From contig JAJQDG010000149.1 of NCBI GenBank assembly GCA_021202305.1, positions 1 to 7,504 on the forward strand: a stretch of 7,504 nucleotides of DNA. Direction: 5' to 3'. The notes beneath the pieces are model-generated. The model ran no database searches and was not told the DNA's origin. It was given only the letters and a program-made list of their open reading frames with translations. Both the position numbers and the translations under genes were made by a program. Of this stretch, positions 1 through 6,546 are shown piece by piece; within the stretch, counting starts at the first letter, position 1; every line of letters starts with the position of its first letter. The stretch comes from Candidatus Gastranaerophilales bacterium. Its GTDB lineage: Bacteria > Cyanobacteriota > Vampirovibrionia > Gastranaerophilales > Gastranaerophilaceae.

Positions 1-265
1 TAATAAGAGTAAAGTTTGAACAGCCGCTGAACTTTTTTTCCAAGATAACCGCTGCACTTTCATCAAGTTCAACCGCTGTAACTTTTTTTGCTTTTTGAAT
101 GAGTTTTTCGGTAACAAAACCAAGCCCTGAACCTATTTCAAGGATTATATCATCATTATCGGCATAATCTGCAATTTTTTCTATAATTTCTTTTGAAATA
201 AGAAAATTTTGCCCTAAACTTTTTTTTGCCCTAAACTTTTTTGCAAGCTCAATATAATTTGACAT
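1..265 (-). CDS. rsmA: 16S rRNA (adenine1518-N6/adenine1519-N6)-dimethyltransferase, N-terminal part
   Basis: Read on the minus strand from an ATG at 265-263, the frame stays open for 88 codons and leaves the window at base 1, so the C-terminal two thirds are missing. Residues 14-22 read KKSLGQNFL, the N-terminal signature of RsmA/KsgA. Residues 41-50 (ILEIGSGLGF) are the SAM-binding motif I and 62-69 (VTAVELDE) the acidic motif II strand. The family dimethylates two adjacent adenines in helix 45 of 16S rRNA late in 30S assembly. No Shine-Dalgarno sequence precedes the ATG. A TATAAT box ends 6 nt upstream, so the mRNA may be leaderless. A 15-17 bp tandem duplication (211-242) lies inside the signature region. 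The gene is divergent from the nucleotidase gene at 313. The frame was too short and open-ended to be a standard complete ORF, but the motifs leave little doubt. Confidence 0.95.
   Translation of the reverse strand, partial: MSNYIELAKKFRAKKSLGQNFLISKEIIEKIADYADNDDIILEIGSGLGFVTEKLIQKAKKVTAVELDESAAVILEKKFSGCSNFTLI
211..242. repeat. Tandem duplication GCCCTAAAC + T-run inside rsmA
   Basis: GCCCTAAAC followed by a T-run occurs twice back to back, as 17 bp (211-227) then 15 bp (228-242). The period of 17 is not a multiple of three, so the two copies are read in different frames on the minus strand, as KFRA and then KKSLGQ. Confidence 0.8.
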
Positions 266-271
266 AAAATC

Positions 272-277
272 ATTATA
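272..277 (-). promoter_or_regulatory. Candidate -10 box for rsmA (leaderless start)
   Basis: TATAAT on the minus strand, a perfect sigma70-type -10, ends 6 nt before the rsmA ATG, which puts the predicted transcription start on or next to the A of the start codon. I see no convincing -35 hexamer 16-18 bp upstream. The 47-bp gap between the two divergent start codons must hold both promoters. Confidence 0.45.
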
Positions 278-312
278 TAACAAATTTTATTCAGGTTCGG
301 TTTTCTATCTAT

Positions 313-1947
313 ATGCGCGCAAATCCAATTCAAAACATGACAAATTTTAAAGGTGCAGCAATAAATATCAATGCGCTTTCAGATACACACGGGTGTTTAA
401 ATTTGGCAGATAAAGGCGTACAGTCGCTTTTAAATTCAAAAGATACATTTGAACGCGAAGAAAAAGGAAAGGCAAATTATCTTATAATAGGCGGGGATTG
501 GTTCATGTCAGGCGGCAAAAAGGGCTTTGTAAGCGCTCCTGAAAAACCTTTAATGTTTTTTCAGGGGGATATGTATAACAAATTTGTCGGAATGGTAAAA
601 GATAAATTTCCAAAAACCAGAGCCTTATTTGTTCCCGGGAACCATGAATTTGACGGCGGCGCAGATATTTTTAAAGAAGGAATGGATAAAATTGATTCAA
701 CAGTGGTTATGAGCAATCTCGATTTTGAAAATTCAGATAAATTGCAAGCATTGATTGATGAAGGAAAAATTGTGAATTCCGCCATAGATTTTATAGCTGA
801 CGATAAAAACCCGAATTTGAAACACCCTGTTTTAAATCTGGGTGTTGTTCCCGTTAATTTGCAATATTATTCTAAGCTTGAAGGAATTAATCTTGTTGAA
901 AATACTGATACTCCGCAAAAATTTGTAGAACCGGCAGATTATGAAAAAACCATGAACGTTATAAGAGGGCAAATTGACGATTTTAAGAAAAAATATCCAA
1001 AAGGTGTTGTTATATTAACATGCCATACGGGAGTGGGCTTTGCGGATAACTGCGCAAAAATGGGCAATATTGACTTAATTTTTGACGGACATGAACACAA
1101 AGATGAAGTAAGAGAAGTAAACGGCACAAAAATTGCTGCACTTTCACAAAATTTTAACAAAATAGTAAACGCAAAAATTAAAATAGATGATGAAGGAAAT
1201 GTAGAAGACATTAAATTAAAAGATATAAGACCCCTTGAAGATGATTATCAAAAAGGCGAAACGGGCAGGTTTTACGATGAATTATTTAAAGAGGATACTG
1301 AAAAAACCTATACAATCAAATCTTCATACAGCCAAATTTCAACATTAAATACAAAAAATGTAAGAAGTAAAAACAGTTATCTTGCAAATTTTGTAACAGA
1401 TACAATTTTATCTGAAATTAAAGAAATTGATGAAAGTGTGCAAATATTTGCATTGAACGCTTCTGCCATAAGAAACGGATTTGAATTATCAGACACGCCT
1501 TCCGTTTCACCGCTTGATGTGCAAAATTGCCTTAGCGGAATTAATTGTAATGATGCGGAAATATATGTAAATGAAGTAAACGGAAATAAACTTGCTGAAA
1601 TGGTTTTAGATAATTTCCTGTTTAATGAAAAGGAAAAAGAAAAAAATCCGCTTACACAATATTCGGGTCTTGAAATTGATAAAACCGGCATGCTTGAAGG
1701 ATATAAAAATGGCGAAGATAATTTTTGCAAATATATAAAATTAACTGAAACCAAAGAAACAATCTCGCCTGATAAAACGTACAAAATTGCAAATGTTAAA
1801 AAATATTTTATAAAAACCAATAATCCTTCAATAAAAATGCTTTTCGATGACGCAAAACCATTAAATGCAAATGCATGGCAGCTTTTTAAAGAAAGTTTTG
1901 AAAAAAATCCGGTTAAAGAATTTACGCCGGATACAAGATTATACTGA
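313..1947 (+). CDS. Metallophosphoesterase / 5'-nucleotidase (UshA/YunD-like), 544 aa
   Basis: The N-terminal calcineurin-like metallophosphoesterase domain (about 18-300) has all dinuclear metal motifs: D24-T-H26, G61-D62, G109-N110-H111-E112, H238 in CHTG, and G259-H260-E-H262. The C-terminal half (about 330-544) matches a 5'-nucleotidase substrate domain only loosely: NASAIRNG at 382-389 resembles the family's NGGGIR loop, but the usual PF-N motif is not visible. The family hydrolyses nucleoside phosphates or related phosphoesters; the substrate here cannot be told. UshA/CD73 members carry signal peptides, but this one starts MRANPIQNMTNFKG with no hydrophobic stretch, so it is probably cytoplasmic, like Bacillus YunD, or exported by another route. 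No Shine-Dalgarno sequence lies before the ATG at 313 or before the alternative Met9 (337). ATG 313 was kept because it includes the NFKG segment. The stop lies 5 bp from the convergent glgC stop, leaving no room for a separate terminator. Confidence 0.88.
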   Translation: MRANPIQNMTNFKGAAININALSDTHGCLNLADKGVQSLLNSKDTFEREEKGKANYLIIGGDWFMSGGKKGFVSAPEKPLMFFQGDMYNKFVGMVKDKFPKTRALFVPGNHEFDGGADIFKEGMDKIDSTVVMSNLDFENSDKLQALIDEGKIVNSAIDFIADDKNPNLKHPVLNLGVVPVNLQYYSKLEGINLVENTDTPQKFVEPADYEKTMNVIRGQIDDFKKKYPKGVVILTCHTGVGFADNCAKMGNIDLIFDGHEHKDEVREVNGTKIAALSQNFNKIVNAKIKIDDEGNVEDIKLKDIRPLEDDYQKGETGRFYDELFKEDTEKTYTIKSSYSQISTLNTKNVRSKNSYLANFVTDTILSEIKEIDESVQIFALNASAIRNGFELSDTPSVSPLDVQNCLSGINCNDAEIYVNEVNGNKLAEMVLDNFLFNEKEKEKNPLTQYSGLEIDKTGMLEGYKNGEDNFCKYIKLTETKETISPDKTYKIANVKKYFIKTNNPSIKMLFDDAKPLNANAWQLFKESFEKNPVKEFTPDTRLY

Positions 1948-1952
1948 TTTTA

Positions 1953-3191
1953 TCAACCTATTATCGAATCTTTAGGCACAACGGTTATGCCGCCTTTTGA
2001 AACGTAAAAGCCCCTTTTAATATCATCTTCTTTATTTATGCCGATTTCAGTTCCCGCGGGGATTTCCACATTTTTATCAATAATTGCACGGTTAATTTTT
2101 GAATAACGCCCGATACTGACATTTTCAAGCAAAATTGAATTTGAAATAGCGCAATAGCTGTTTATATGCACTTTTGGCGATAACACGCAATTAGAAAGCG
2201 ACCCGCCTGAAATTATGCACCCTTCGGACACAAGTGAATTTTTAGCAACGCCGACCCTTTTATCTTCATCCCAGATAAATTTTGCCGGAGGAAAATTATA
2301 ATTATACGTTCTGAGCGGCCATTCTTTAGAATAAAGATTAAGTTCGGGATTGTATTCTAAAAGATCCATATTTGCCTGAAAATAACTGTCAATATTACCT
2401 ACATCGCGCCAGTAGCCTTGCTCTGAAGGAGTCATTCCGGGGAATGTATTTGTGGAAAAATCATAAATGTAAACCCTGCTGCCATTTTTCAGCATATTTG
2501 GAATAATATTTTTGCCAAAATCATGTTCCGAGTTTAAATCAAGCGAATCTTCTTTTAATTCTTTTACTAAAGAATCTGCTTTAAATATATAATTTCCCAT
2601 TGAAACAAGACATCTTGAGGGGTCATTCGGCATAGATTTCGGTTTTGTTTCGGGTTTTTCGATAAATCCTGTGAGCCGCCAGTTGTCGTCAACCTCTATA
2701 ACGCCGTATTCGCCTGCAAGTTCAATCGGTACGGGAATAGCAGAAATTGTAATGTCGGAATTTTTTTTGTGATGATAGTCAAGCATTTGCCTGACATCCA
2801 TTTTATAAACATGATCCCCGCCGAAAACACACACTGTTTGATATTTATCGTCCGTTATTTGATTAATATTTTGATAAATTGCATCTGCCGTGCCTTTATA
2901 CCAATTTCCGTCCGTGCGCATTTGAGCCGGAACCAGATCAACATATTGATCAATTGAAGATGATAAATCCCAGCCTCTTGAAATATGTTTATTTAAAGAA
3001 TCTGATTTATACTGGGTTAAAACTTTAATTCTGTAAAGCCCCGAATTTACAAAATTGTTTAAAACAAAATCGATAATTCTGTACCTTCCGCCAAACGGCA
3101 CAGCAGGTTTTGCCCTGTCGCGGGTCAGAGGGAAAAGCCTTTTGCCCTGCCCTCCAGCTAAAATCATAGTCAGAACTTTTTCAAAATACAT
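1953..3191 (-). CDS. glgC: Glucose-1-phosphate adenylyltransferase (ADP-glucose pyrophosphorylase)
   Basis: This enzyme makes ADP-glucose from ATP and glucose-1-phosphate, the committed step of bacterial glycogen synthesis, in the cytoplasm as a tetramer. The 412-aa protein (E. coli GlgC: 431) has the nucleotidyltransferase signature LAGGQGKRL (11-19), RAKPAVPFGG (26-35), WYKGTADA (97-104), the metal-binding GGDHVYKMD (124-132), the glucose-1-P loop IEKP (177-180), SMGNYIF (197-203) and YWRDVG (260-265). Its C-terminal left-handed beta-helix (about 310-385) and RGFYVSKGGI tail are of the proteobacterial type rather than the classical cyanobacterial type. E. coli Lys39, the fructose-1,6-bisphosphate site, aligns with Arg36 of the GGRYRIID segment. 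The start is fixed by AAGGAG (3202-3197) 5 nt before the ATG. No glgA or glgB lies in the window. The call is secure; the allosteric effector is unknown. Confidence 0.97.
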   Translation of the reverse strand: MYFEKVLTMILAGGQGKRLFPLTRDRAKPAVPFGGRYRIIDFVLNNFVNSGLYRIKVLTQYKSDSLNKHISRGWDLSSSIDQYVDLVPAQMRTDGNWYKGTADAIYQNINQITDDKYQTVCVFGGDHVYKMDVRQMLDYHHKKNSDITISAIPVPIELAGEYGVIEVDDNWRLTGFIEKPETKPKSMPNDPSRCLVSMGNYIFKADSLVKELKEDSLDLNSEHDFGKNIIPNMLKNGSRVYIYDFSTNTFPGMTPSEQGYWRDVGNIDSYFQANMDLLEYNPELNLYSKEWPLRTYNYNFPPAKFIWDEDKRVGVAKNSLVSEGCIISGGSLSNCVLSPKVHINSYCAISNSILLENVSIGRYSKINRAIIDKNVEIPAGTEIGINKEDDIKRGFYVSKGGITVVPKDSIIG

Positions 3192-3208
3192 AAAAACTCC
3201 TTACCTTT

Positions 3209-3237
3209 ATTAAACCAAATTTTGAAATTTGTTGCAA
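3209..3237 (-). promoter_or_regulatory. Putative glgC promoter with palindromic spacer
   Basis: On the minus strand TTGCAA (3237-3232) and TTTAAT (3214-3209) are separated by exactly 17 bp, a good sigma70-type arrangement. Transcription would start close to the AAGGAG ribosome site, giving a leader of about 10-15 nt. The spacer (3216-3231) is a perfect inverted repeat, CAAATTT-TG-AAATTTG on the plus strand, in a position where a bound regulator would block RNA polymerase. The region is AT-rich, so chance is possible. Confidence 0.55.
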
Positions 3238-3262
3238 TAAACTTTTTAAATTAATTTATTTT

Positions 3263-3301
3263 AAAAAAAGACCCCTTTTTATGGCAAATGCAAAAAAGGG
3301 G
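3263..3301 (-). terminator. Orphan intrinsic terminator on the minus strand, upstream of glgC
   Basis: CCCCTTTTT (3272-3280) pairs with AAAAAGGGG (3293-3301) across a 12-nt loop. On the minus strand the hairpin is followed by TCTTTTTTT, a proper T-run; on the plus strand there is none. It therefore stops minus-strand transcription entering glgC from upstream, yet no minus-strand gene lies between it and rph. It could shield glgC from antisense transcription, end a small RNA from 3302-3436, or act as an attenuator if a second glgC promoter lies farther out. Confidence 0.7.
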
Positions 3302-3404
3302 AAATGAAAAGCAATCAGAAGAGTTGAGGATTTACATTATTAGAATATATTTTTATCATCCGTTTTTTATCAGCAAAAAATCCTATCTTTTATGTTCCCT
3401 TTTA

Positions 3405-3413
3405 TGGTATAAT
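3405..3413 (+). promoter_or_regulatory. Extended -10 promoter for rph
   Basis: TG-G-TATAAT is a perfect extended -10 element. The bases 17 bp upstream do not make a recognisable -35, as is common for extended -10 promoters. Transcription would start near 3420, giving a leader of about 17 nt that carries AGGGGG (3426-3431), 5 nt before the rph ATG. Confidence 0.65.
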
Positions 3414-3436
3414 ATTGTAAATAACAGGGGGATATT

Positions 3437-4141
3437 ATGCGGCTTGACGGACGCGAAAATGACCAGATGCGCGAAGTTAAATTCACGCGGAATTATATAA
3501 AATATGCAAAAGGCTCTGTGCTTGCGGAGTTTGGCGATACAAAAGTAATTGTGTGCGCCACATGCGAAAACTCAAAACCAAAATGGATGCCAAAAGAGGA
3601 AACTTCAGGCTGGATTACTGCGGAATATTCTCTTTTGCCGAGTTCAACTTCAACAAGATGCCAGAGAGAAAGAACAAAATTATCAGGACGTACGCAGGAA
3701 ATTCAAAGATTAATAGGAAGAAGTCTGCGCGCGTGTGTAGATTTAGAAAAATTGGGTGAAAGAACGGTAACAATAGATGCAGATGTTATTCAAGCAGACG
3801 GAGGTACGCGTGTAGCTTCGATTTGCGGGGGCTTTGTCGCATTAAATGATTTATTTAATAATATGGTTAAAGAGGGTGAGTTGGAGGAAAACCCCATAAT
3901 AGAGCCGGTTGGGGCAATATCTGTAGGCATTTTGAATGGCGAGATACTGGTAGATTTATGTTATAGCGAAGATTCTTCCACTGATGTGGATTCAAATATC
4001 GTCTTAACTTCATCCGGAAAAATAATTGAAATTCAAGGTACAGCGGAAGGCGAGCCTTTTTCAAAAGAAGAATTTGATACAATGTTTTATCTTGCAAAAA
4101 GAGCAATTACAAAAATTATTGCTAAATATCGGGCGTTTTAA
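3437..4141 (+). CDS. rph: Ribonuclease PH
   Basis: RNase PH is a phosphate-dependent 3'-5' exoribonuclease that trims the extra nucleotides beyond the CCA end of tRNA precursors; it acts as a hexameric ring in the cytoplasm. The 234-aa protein (family about 238-250) shows the full length of the family: RENDQMR (6-12), GSVLAEFGDTKV (26-37), SGWITAEYSLLP (57-68), SGRTQEIQRLIGR (83-95, with the RNA-binding/phosphate-side Arg85), the phosphate-binding ADGGTR (120-125), LVDLCYSED (171-179, acidic catalytic Asp173 and Asp179) and IEIQGTAEGEPF (197-208). The start is set by AGGGGG 5 nt upstream and the MRLDGR N-terminus typical of the family. It is transcribed alone and ends at the bidirectional terminator 4173-4204; the frequent partner rdgB is absent. 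Confidence 0.97.
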   Translation: MRLDGRENDQMREVKFTRNYIKYAKGSVLAEFGDTKVIVCATCENSKPKWMPKEETSGWITAEYSLLPSSTSTRCQRERTKLSGRTQEIQRLIGRSLRACVDLEKLGERTVTIDADVIQADGGTRVASICGGFVALNDLFNNMVKEGELEENPIIEPVGAISVGILNGEILVDLCYSEDSSTDVDSNIVLTSSGKIIEIQGTAEGEPFSKEEFDTMFYLAKRAITKIIAKYRAF

Positions 4142-4172
4142 CTTAAACACTTTATTTTATCCGGTTTTATAT

Positions 4173-4204
4173 AAATAAAAGGCGGCTTTTGCCGCCTTTT
4201 ATTT
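4173..4204. terminator. Bidirectional intrinsic terminator between rph and the flotillin gene
   Basis: AAATAAAAGGCGGC (4173-4186) pairs perfectly with GCCGCCTTTTATTT (4191-4204) around a TTTT loop, a 14-bp stem with a G+C core and A/T-rich flanks that give a T-run on either strand. It lies 31 bp after the rph stop and 29 bp after the flotillin stop, so it can end both convergent transcripts. Confidence 0.93.
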
Positions 4205-4233
4205 AGCAGTTTTTGCCGCTTTCCGCATTAAAT

Positions 4234-5829
4234 TTATTCTTCAGGTACAGTAAATTTTGTACCGCATTTTACGCAGTGTACCTGCTGCCCCGGCATATTA
4301 GGATCAATATCATTAAAGCCTGTTATTTGAACACCGTCTTTGGTTTCTTTTGTTTTATATTTTGCACCGCAGTGCGGGCAGATAACGCTTTTTGTATTAT
4401 CTTCATTTAAAATAATTTTTCCTTTTTCTATTGTTTGTGTTTTTGTGTTTTGGCAGTCATCAACCTTGCCTAAAATAGCAGGAAGTTCAATTCCGGCTTG
4501 ATTTGCCAGATCGTGCATAGCAGGAAGCGCTTTTATCAATTCTTTCATAAAGTTAGCCGTGGTTGAACCGTTAGGCGAACCTGTACCGCCGTCCCAAACG
4601 GTAATTTTATCAAATTTAATATTCTTAATTGCATCAACCTGTTTAGCTACGATATCTTCAATTTTTTCAATCATTAAAAAGCTTGTTGCAACCTCGGGTC
4701 TGTTATTGCTGATTGCAACCAATTTATTATAACCTTGAGCCTTTGCTTCTAAAACAGCTTTGACACCTTCTGCTTCCGCAAAATATTTTGCCTTTATGGC
4801 GTCTGCCTGTCCGTTTGCAATTCTGCGCAGCTTTTCTGCTTCTGCATCGGCTTCAACTTGAATTTTTAATTTTTCAACTTCTTGTTCTGCTAATTGTTCT
4901 TTTTTCAGTCTTGCTTCTTCCTGTTCTTTTTGCGCCATTAAAATATCGCGCTGCGCATTTGCTTTTGCAACTTCGCCCAATTTCAGGGCATCTGCCTGTT
5001 TAACCGCAAGCGTTGCATTATATTCGGCTATATTTGCTTTTGAAATATTTTCCCCCTCAATAGCCTGTGCTTCTAAGCTTGCTGTTTCTACCCTTTTTTC
5101 TTTTTCTGCATTTGCCTGCCCGATTTTTGTTTGAGCAATTTGGTTTGCAACCTGCACTTCTTTTTCTCTGTTTTGATCGGCTTCACCGATTGCGCCGAGT
5201 TTTTCCTGCTGCGCCACTTCAACTTTTGCTTTGTTTATAGCTTCTGCGGCAGCTCTTTTGCCTATTGCATCAATATATCCGGATTCATCGGTAATATCTC
5301 TGATATTTACGTTTATAACGGATAAACCCAGTTTATTTAATTCAGCATCTACATTCAAATTGATTTGTTCTAAAAATTTCTCTCTGTCCCCGTTAATTTC
5401 TTCAATTGAAAGTGTTGCTATAACAAGCCTTAATTGACCTAAAATAATATCACTTGCCATTGAAATAATATTGCTTTTGTTGCTGTTTAAAAGTCTTTCC
5501 GCGGCATTTTGGAGCAATCTGGGGTTTGTAGAAACCGCAAAAGTAAACGTCGCAGGAACCGCAACCCTGATATTTCCCTTGGAAAGAGCGCCTCTGAGGT
5601 CAATATCCGTTGTCATGGGTTCAAGCGAAAGTACCCCGTAATCTTGAATTAAGGGCCATATAAAAACACCGCCCCCGTGAACGCACCTTGCTGCCGTTGA
5701 GCCTGCAATTTTACCGTAAACAACTATGACTTTGTTTGACGGACATCTTTTGTACCTGCTTGCCGCAAATGAAAATGCTCCAAGCAAGATAACAAGCAAA
5801 AGCATTCCTGCTGCTGAAAATAATTCCAT
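4234..5829 (-). CDS. Flotillin-like SPFH protein with C-terminal zinc ribbon, 531 aa
   Basis: Flotillins scaffold membrane microdomains on the inner face of the cytoplasmic membrane. Residues 7-24 form one hydrophobic anchor; 30-190 are an SPFH/PHB domain (CVHGGGVFIWPL at 49-60, then LGLSVINVNIRDITDESGY at 167-185); 190-365 are an Ala/Glu-rich flotillin coiled coil; 370-455 hold the conserved tail with PEVATSFLMIEKI (378-390) and a Gly-rich segment (414-421). The family (B. subtilis FloT/YuaG, about 509 aa) normally ends there. This one adds about 75 residues with C484-P-H-C487 and C519-V-K-C522, two CxxC knuckles 31 residues apart, which looks like a rubredoxin-type zinc ribbon. The start is supported by AAGGAG (5842-5837) 7 nt upstream, embedded in the last codons of the NfeD-like gene, so translation is probably coupled. 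It is the second gene of the operon and ends at terminator 4173-4204. The flotillin call is firm; the zinc ribbon is read from Cys spacing only. Confidence 0.93.
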   Translation of the reverse strand: MELFSAAGMLLLVILLGAFSFAASRYKRCPSNKVIVVYGKIAGSTAARCVHGGGVFIWPLIQDYGVLSLEPMTTDIDLRGALSKGNIRVAVPATFTFAVSTNPRLLQNAAERLLNSNKSNIISMASDIILGQLRLVIATLSIEEINGDREKFLEQINLNVDAELNKLGLSVINVNIRDITDESGYIDAIGKRAAAEAINKAKVEVAQQEKLGAIGEADQNREKEVQVANQIAQTKIGQANAEKEKRVETASLEAQAIEGENISKANIAEYNATLAVKQADALKLGEVAKANAQRDILMAQKEQEEARLKKEQLAEQEVEKLKIQVEADAEAEKLRRIANGQADAIKAKYFAEAEGVKAVLEAKAQGYNKLVAISNNRPEVATSFLMIEKIEDIVAKQVDAIKNIKFDKITVWDGGTGSPNGSTTANFMKELIKALPAMHDLANQAGIELPAILGKVDDCQNTKTQTIEKGKIILNEDNTKSVICPHCGAKYKTKETKDGVQITGFNDIDPNMPGQQVHCVKCGTKFTVPEE

Positions 5830-5830
5830 T

Positions 5831-6379
5831 TTAGTTCTCCTTACTTATGTATATGTTTCCGTTGTCAATCTTTACAACTTTAATGGGTTCAAAGGCCTCT
5901 ATAGTACAATCTGTATCATTTTGAGCTTCAAGTATTTCAAGTTTTGAATTAAATTCTATTTGGATTTTACCTGTGCCTTTTGGTGCAAAACGCATATATG
6001 CTTTGCCGGTTTTACCCGATAATTCGGAAATGGATGGTTTTGGATTGTGTTCTAATTTTCTGAATTGGGCAATAAGCCAGGCAAAAAATACCATGCCGCA
6101 AGCGCCCGATACAAGCGCGATGAGCATGGTTATTTTAAGTTCATAGTGAAGATGTCCGAATGAAAACCAGCCCATCCAGCCTCCGCACATAAAAAATGCA
6201 GCTACGCTTTCAATTGTGAAAAGTCCGAATGATGAGTCGCTGTCAACTACGGAATTAAAATCCGCGTGGATTTCCGTTCCCGAATCAATAGGCAGAGCCG
6301 TTTTTAAAATAAACACTATTGTGCCTAATATAGCGCAATACCAGTATATTGCAGTAAGTTTTTCAGGGTCAAATAACAT
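5831..6379 (-). CDS. NfeD/YuaF-like membrane protein, flotillin partner, 182 aa
   Basis: There are three hydrophobic segments, about 11-29, 53-75 and 84-106, followed by a soluble C-terminal region (118-180) rich in short beta strands (GKTGKAYMRF, GKIQIEFN, IKVVKIDNGNIYI). This is the membrane-plus-OB-fold layout of short NfeD proteins such as B. subtilis YuaF (about 174 aa). The segment LFTIESVAAFFMCGGWMGW (53-71) fits the NfeD pattern of an aromatic, Gly-rich helix. NfeD proteins are typically encoded directly upstream of flotillin genes and are thought to act on the same membrane domains. Here the stop codon is separated by one base from the flotillin ATG, a two-gene operon. The start is supported by AAGGAA (6394-6389) 9 nt upstream. 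It lacks the N-terminal ClpP-like protease domain of long NfeD proteins. The role is inferred from layout and context rather than from strong sequence identity. Confidence 0.82.
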   Translation of the reverse strand: MLFDPEKLTAIYWYCAILGTIVFILKTALPIDSGTEIHADFNSVVDSDSSFGLFTIESVAAFFMCGGWMGWFSFGHLHYELKITMLIALVSGACGMVFFAWLIAQFRKLEHNPKPSISELSGKTGKAYMRFAPKGTGKIQIEFNSKLEILEAQNDTDCTIEAFEPIKVVKIDNGNIYISKEN

Positions 6380-6409
6380 AAATAACCGTTCCTTTCAGCT
6401 TTTTAGTTT

Positions 6410-6418
6410 ATTGTATCA
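6410..6418 (-). promoter_or_regulatory. Extended -10 promoter for the nfeD-flotillin operon
   Basis: On the minus strand TG-A-TACAAT (6418-6410) is an extended -10 element; no good -35 is seen 16-18 bp upstream. A start near 6403 gives a leader of about 25 nt containing AAGGAA. The promoter lies in the 167-bp gap behind the AbrB-like gene, which has no visible terminator, so some readthrough from that gene is possible. Confidence 0.5.
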
Positions 6419-6546
6419 TAATTTTCAGTGTTTTAGTAATTAATCATTCAAAAGATTTAAAAGCAAAAATTAAGGCGCCCGATACTCTTTGAGTTCACAA
6501 GAAAATTAAAAATTCTTACATCCTTTTTAATAACCAATTCGAAAAT

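Noticed and set aside
259..264. Perfect TTGACA -35 hexamer on the plus strand ahead of the nucleotidase gene
   Set aside because: It coincides with the first codons of rsmA and no -10 box lies 16-18 bp downstream; the TATAAC at 276-281 is only 11 bp away.
561..1820. Minus-strand open frames opposite the nucleotidase gene (561-785, 939-1211, 1377-1820)
   Set aside because: They are shadows of a gene with clear catalytic motifs; the translations are Ser/Phe-rich and low in complexity, with no motif and no ribosome site.
3288..3500. 70-codon plus-strand frame running into rph
   Set aside because: It starts inside the terminator hairpin, overlaps the rph promoter and start in another frame, and has no ribosome site or protein motif.
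4788..5437. Plus-strand open frames opposite the flotillin coiled coil
   Set aside because: Leu/Phe/Cys-rich translations are the complement of Ala/Glu/Lys-rich codons in the flotillin gene and carry no independent support.
6480..6546. Terminator for the AbrB-like gene (weak AAGAA/TTCTT inverted repeat at about 6500-6520)
   Set aside because: The stem is only about 5 A/T-rich pairs and there is no proper G+C stem followed by a T-run.
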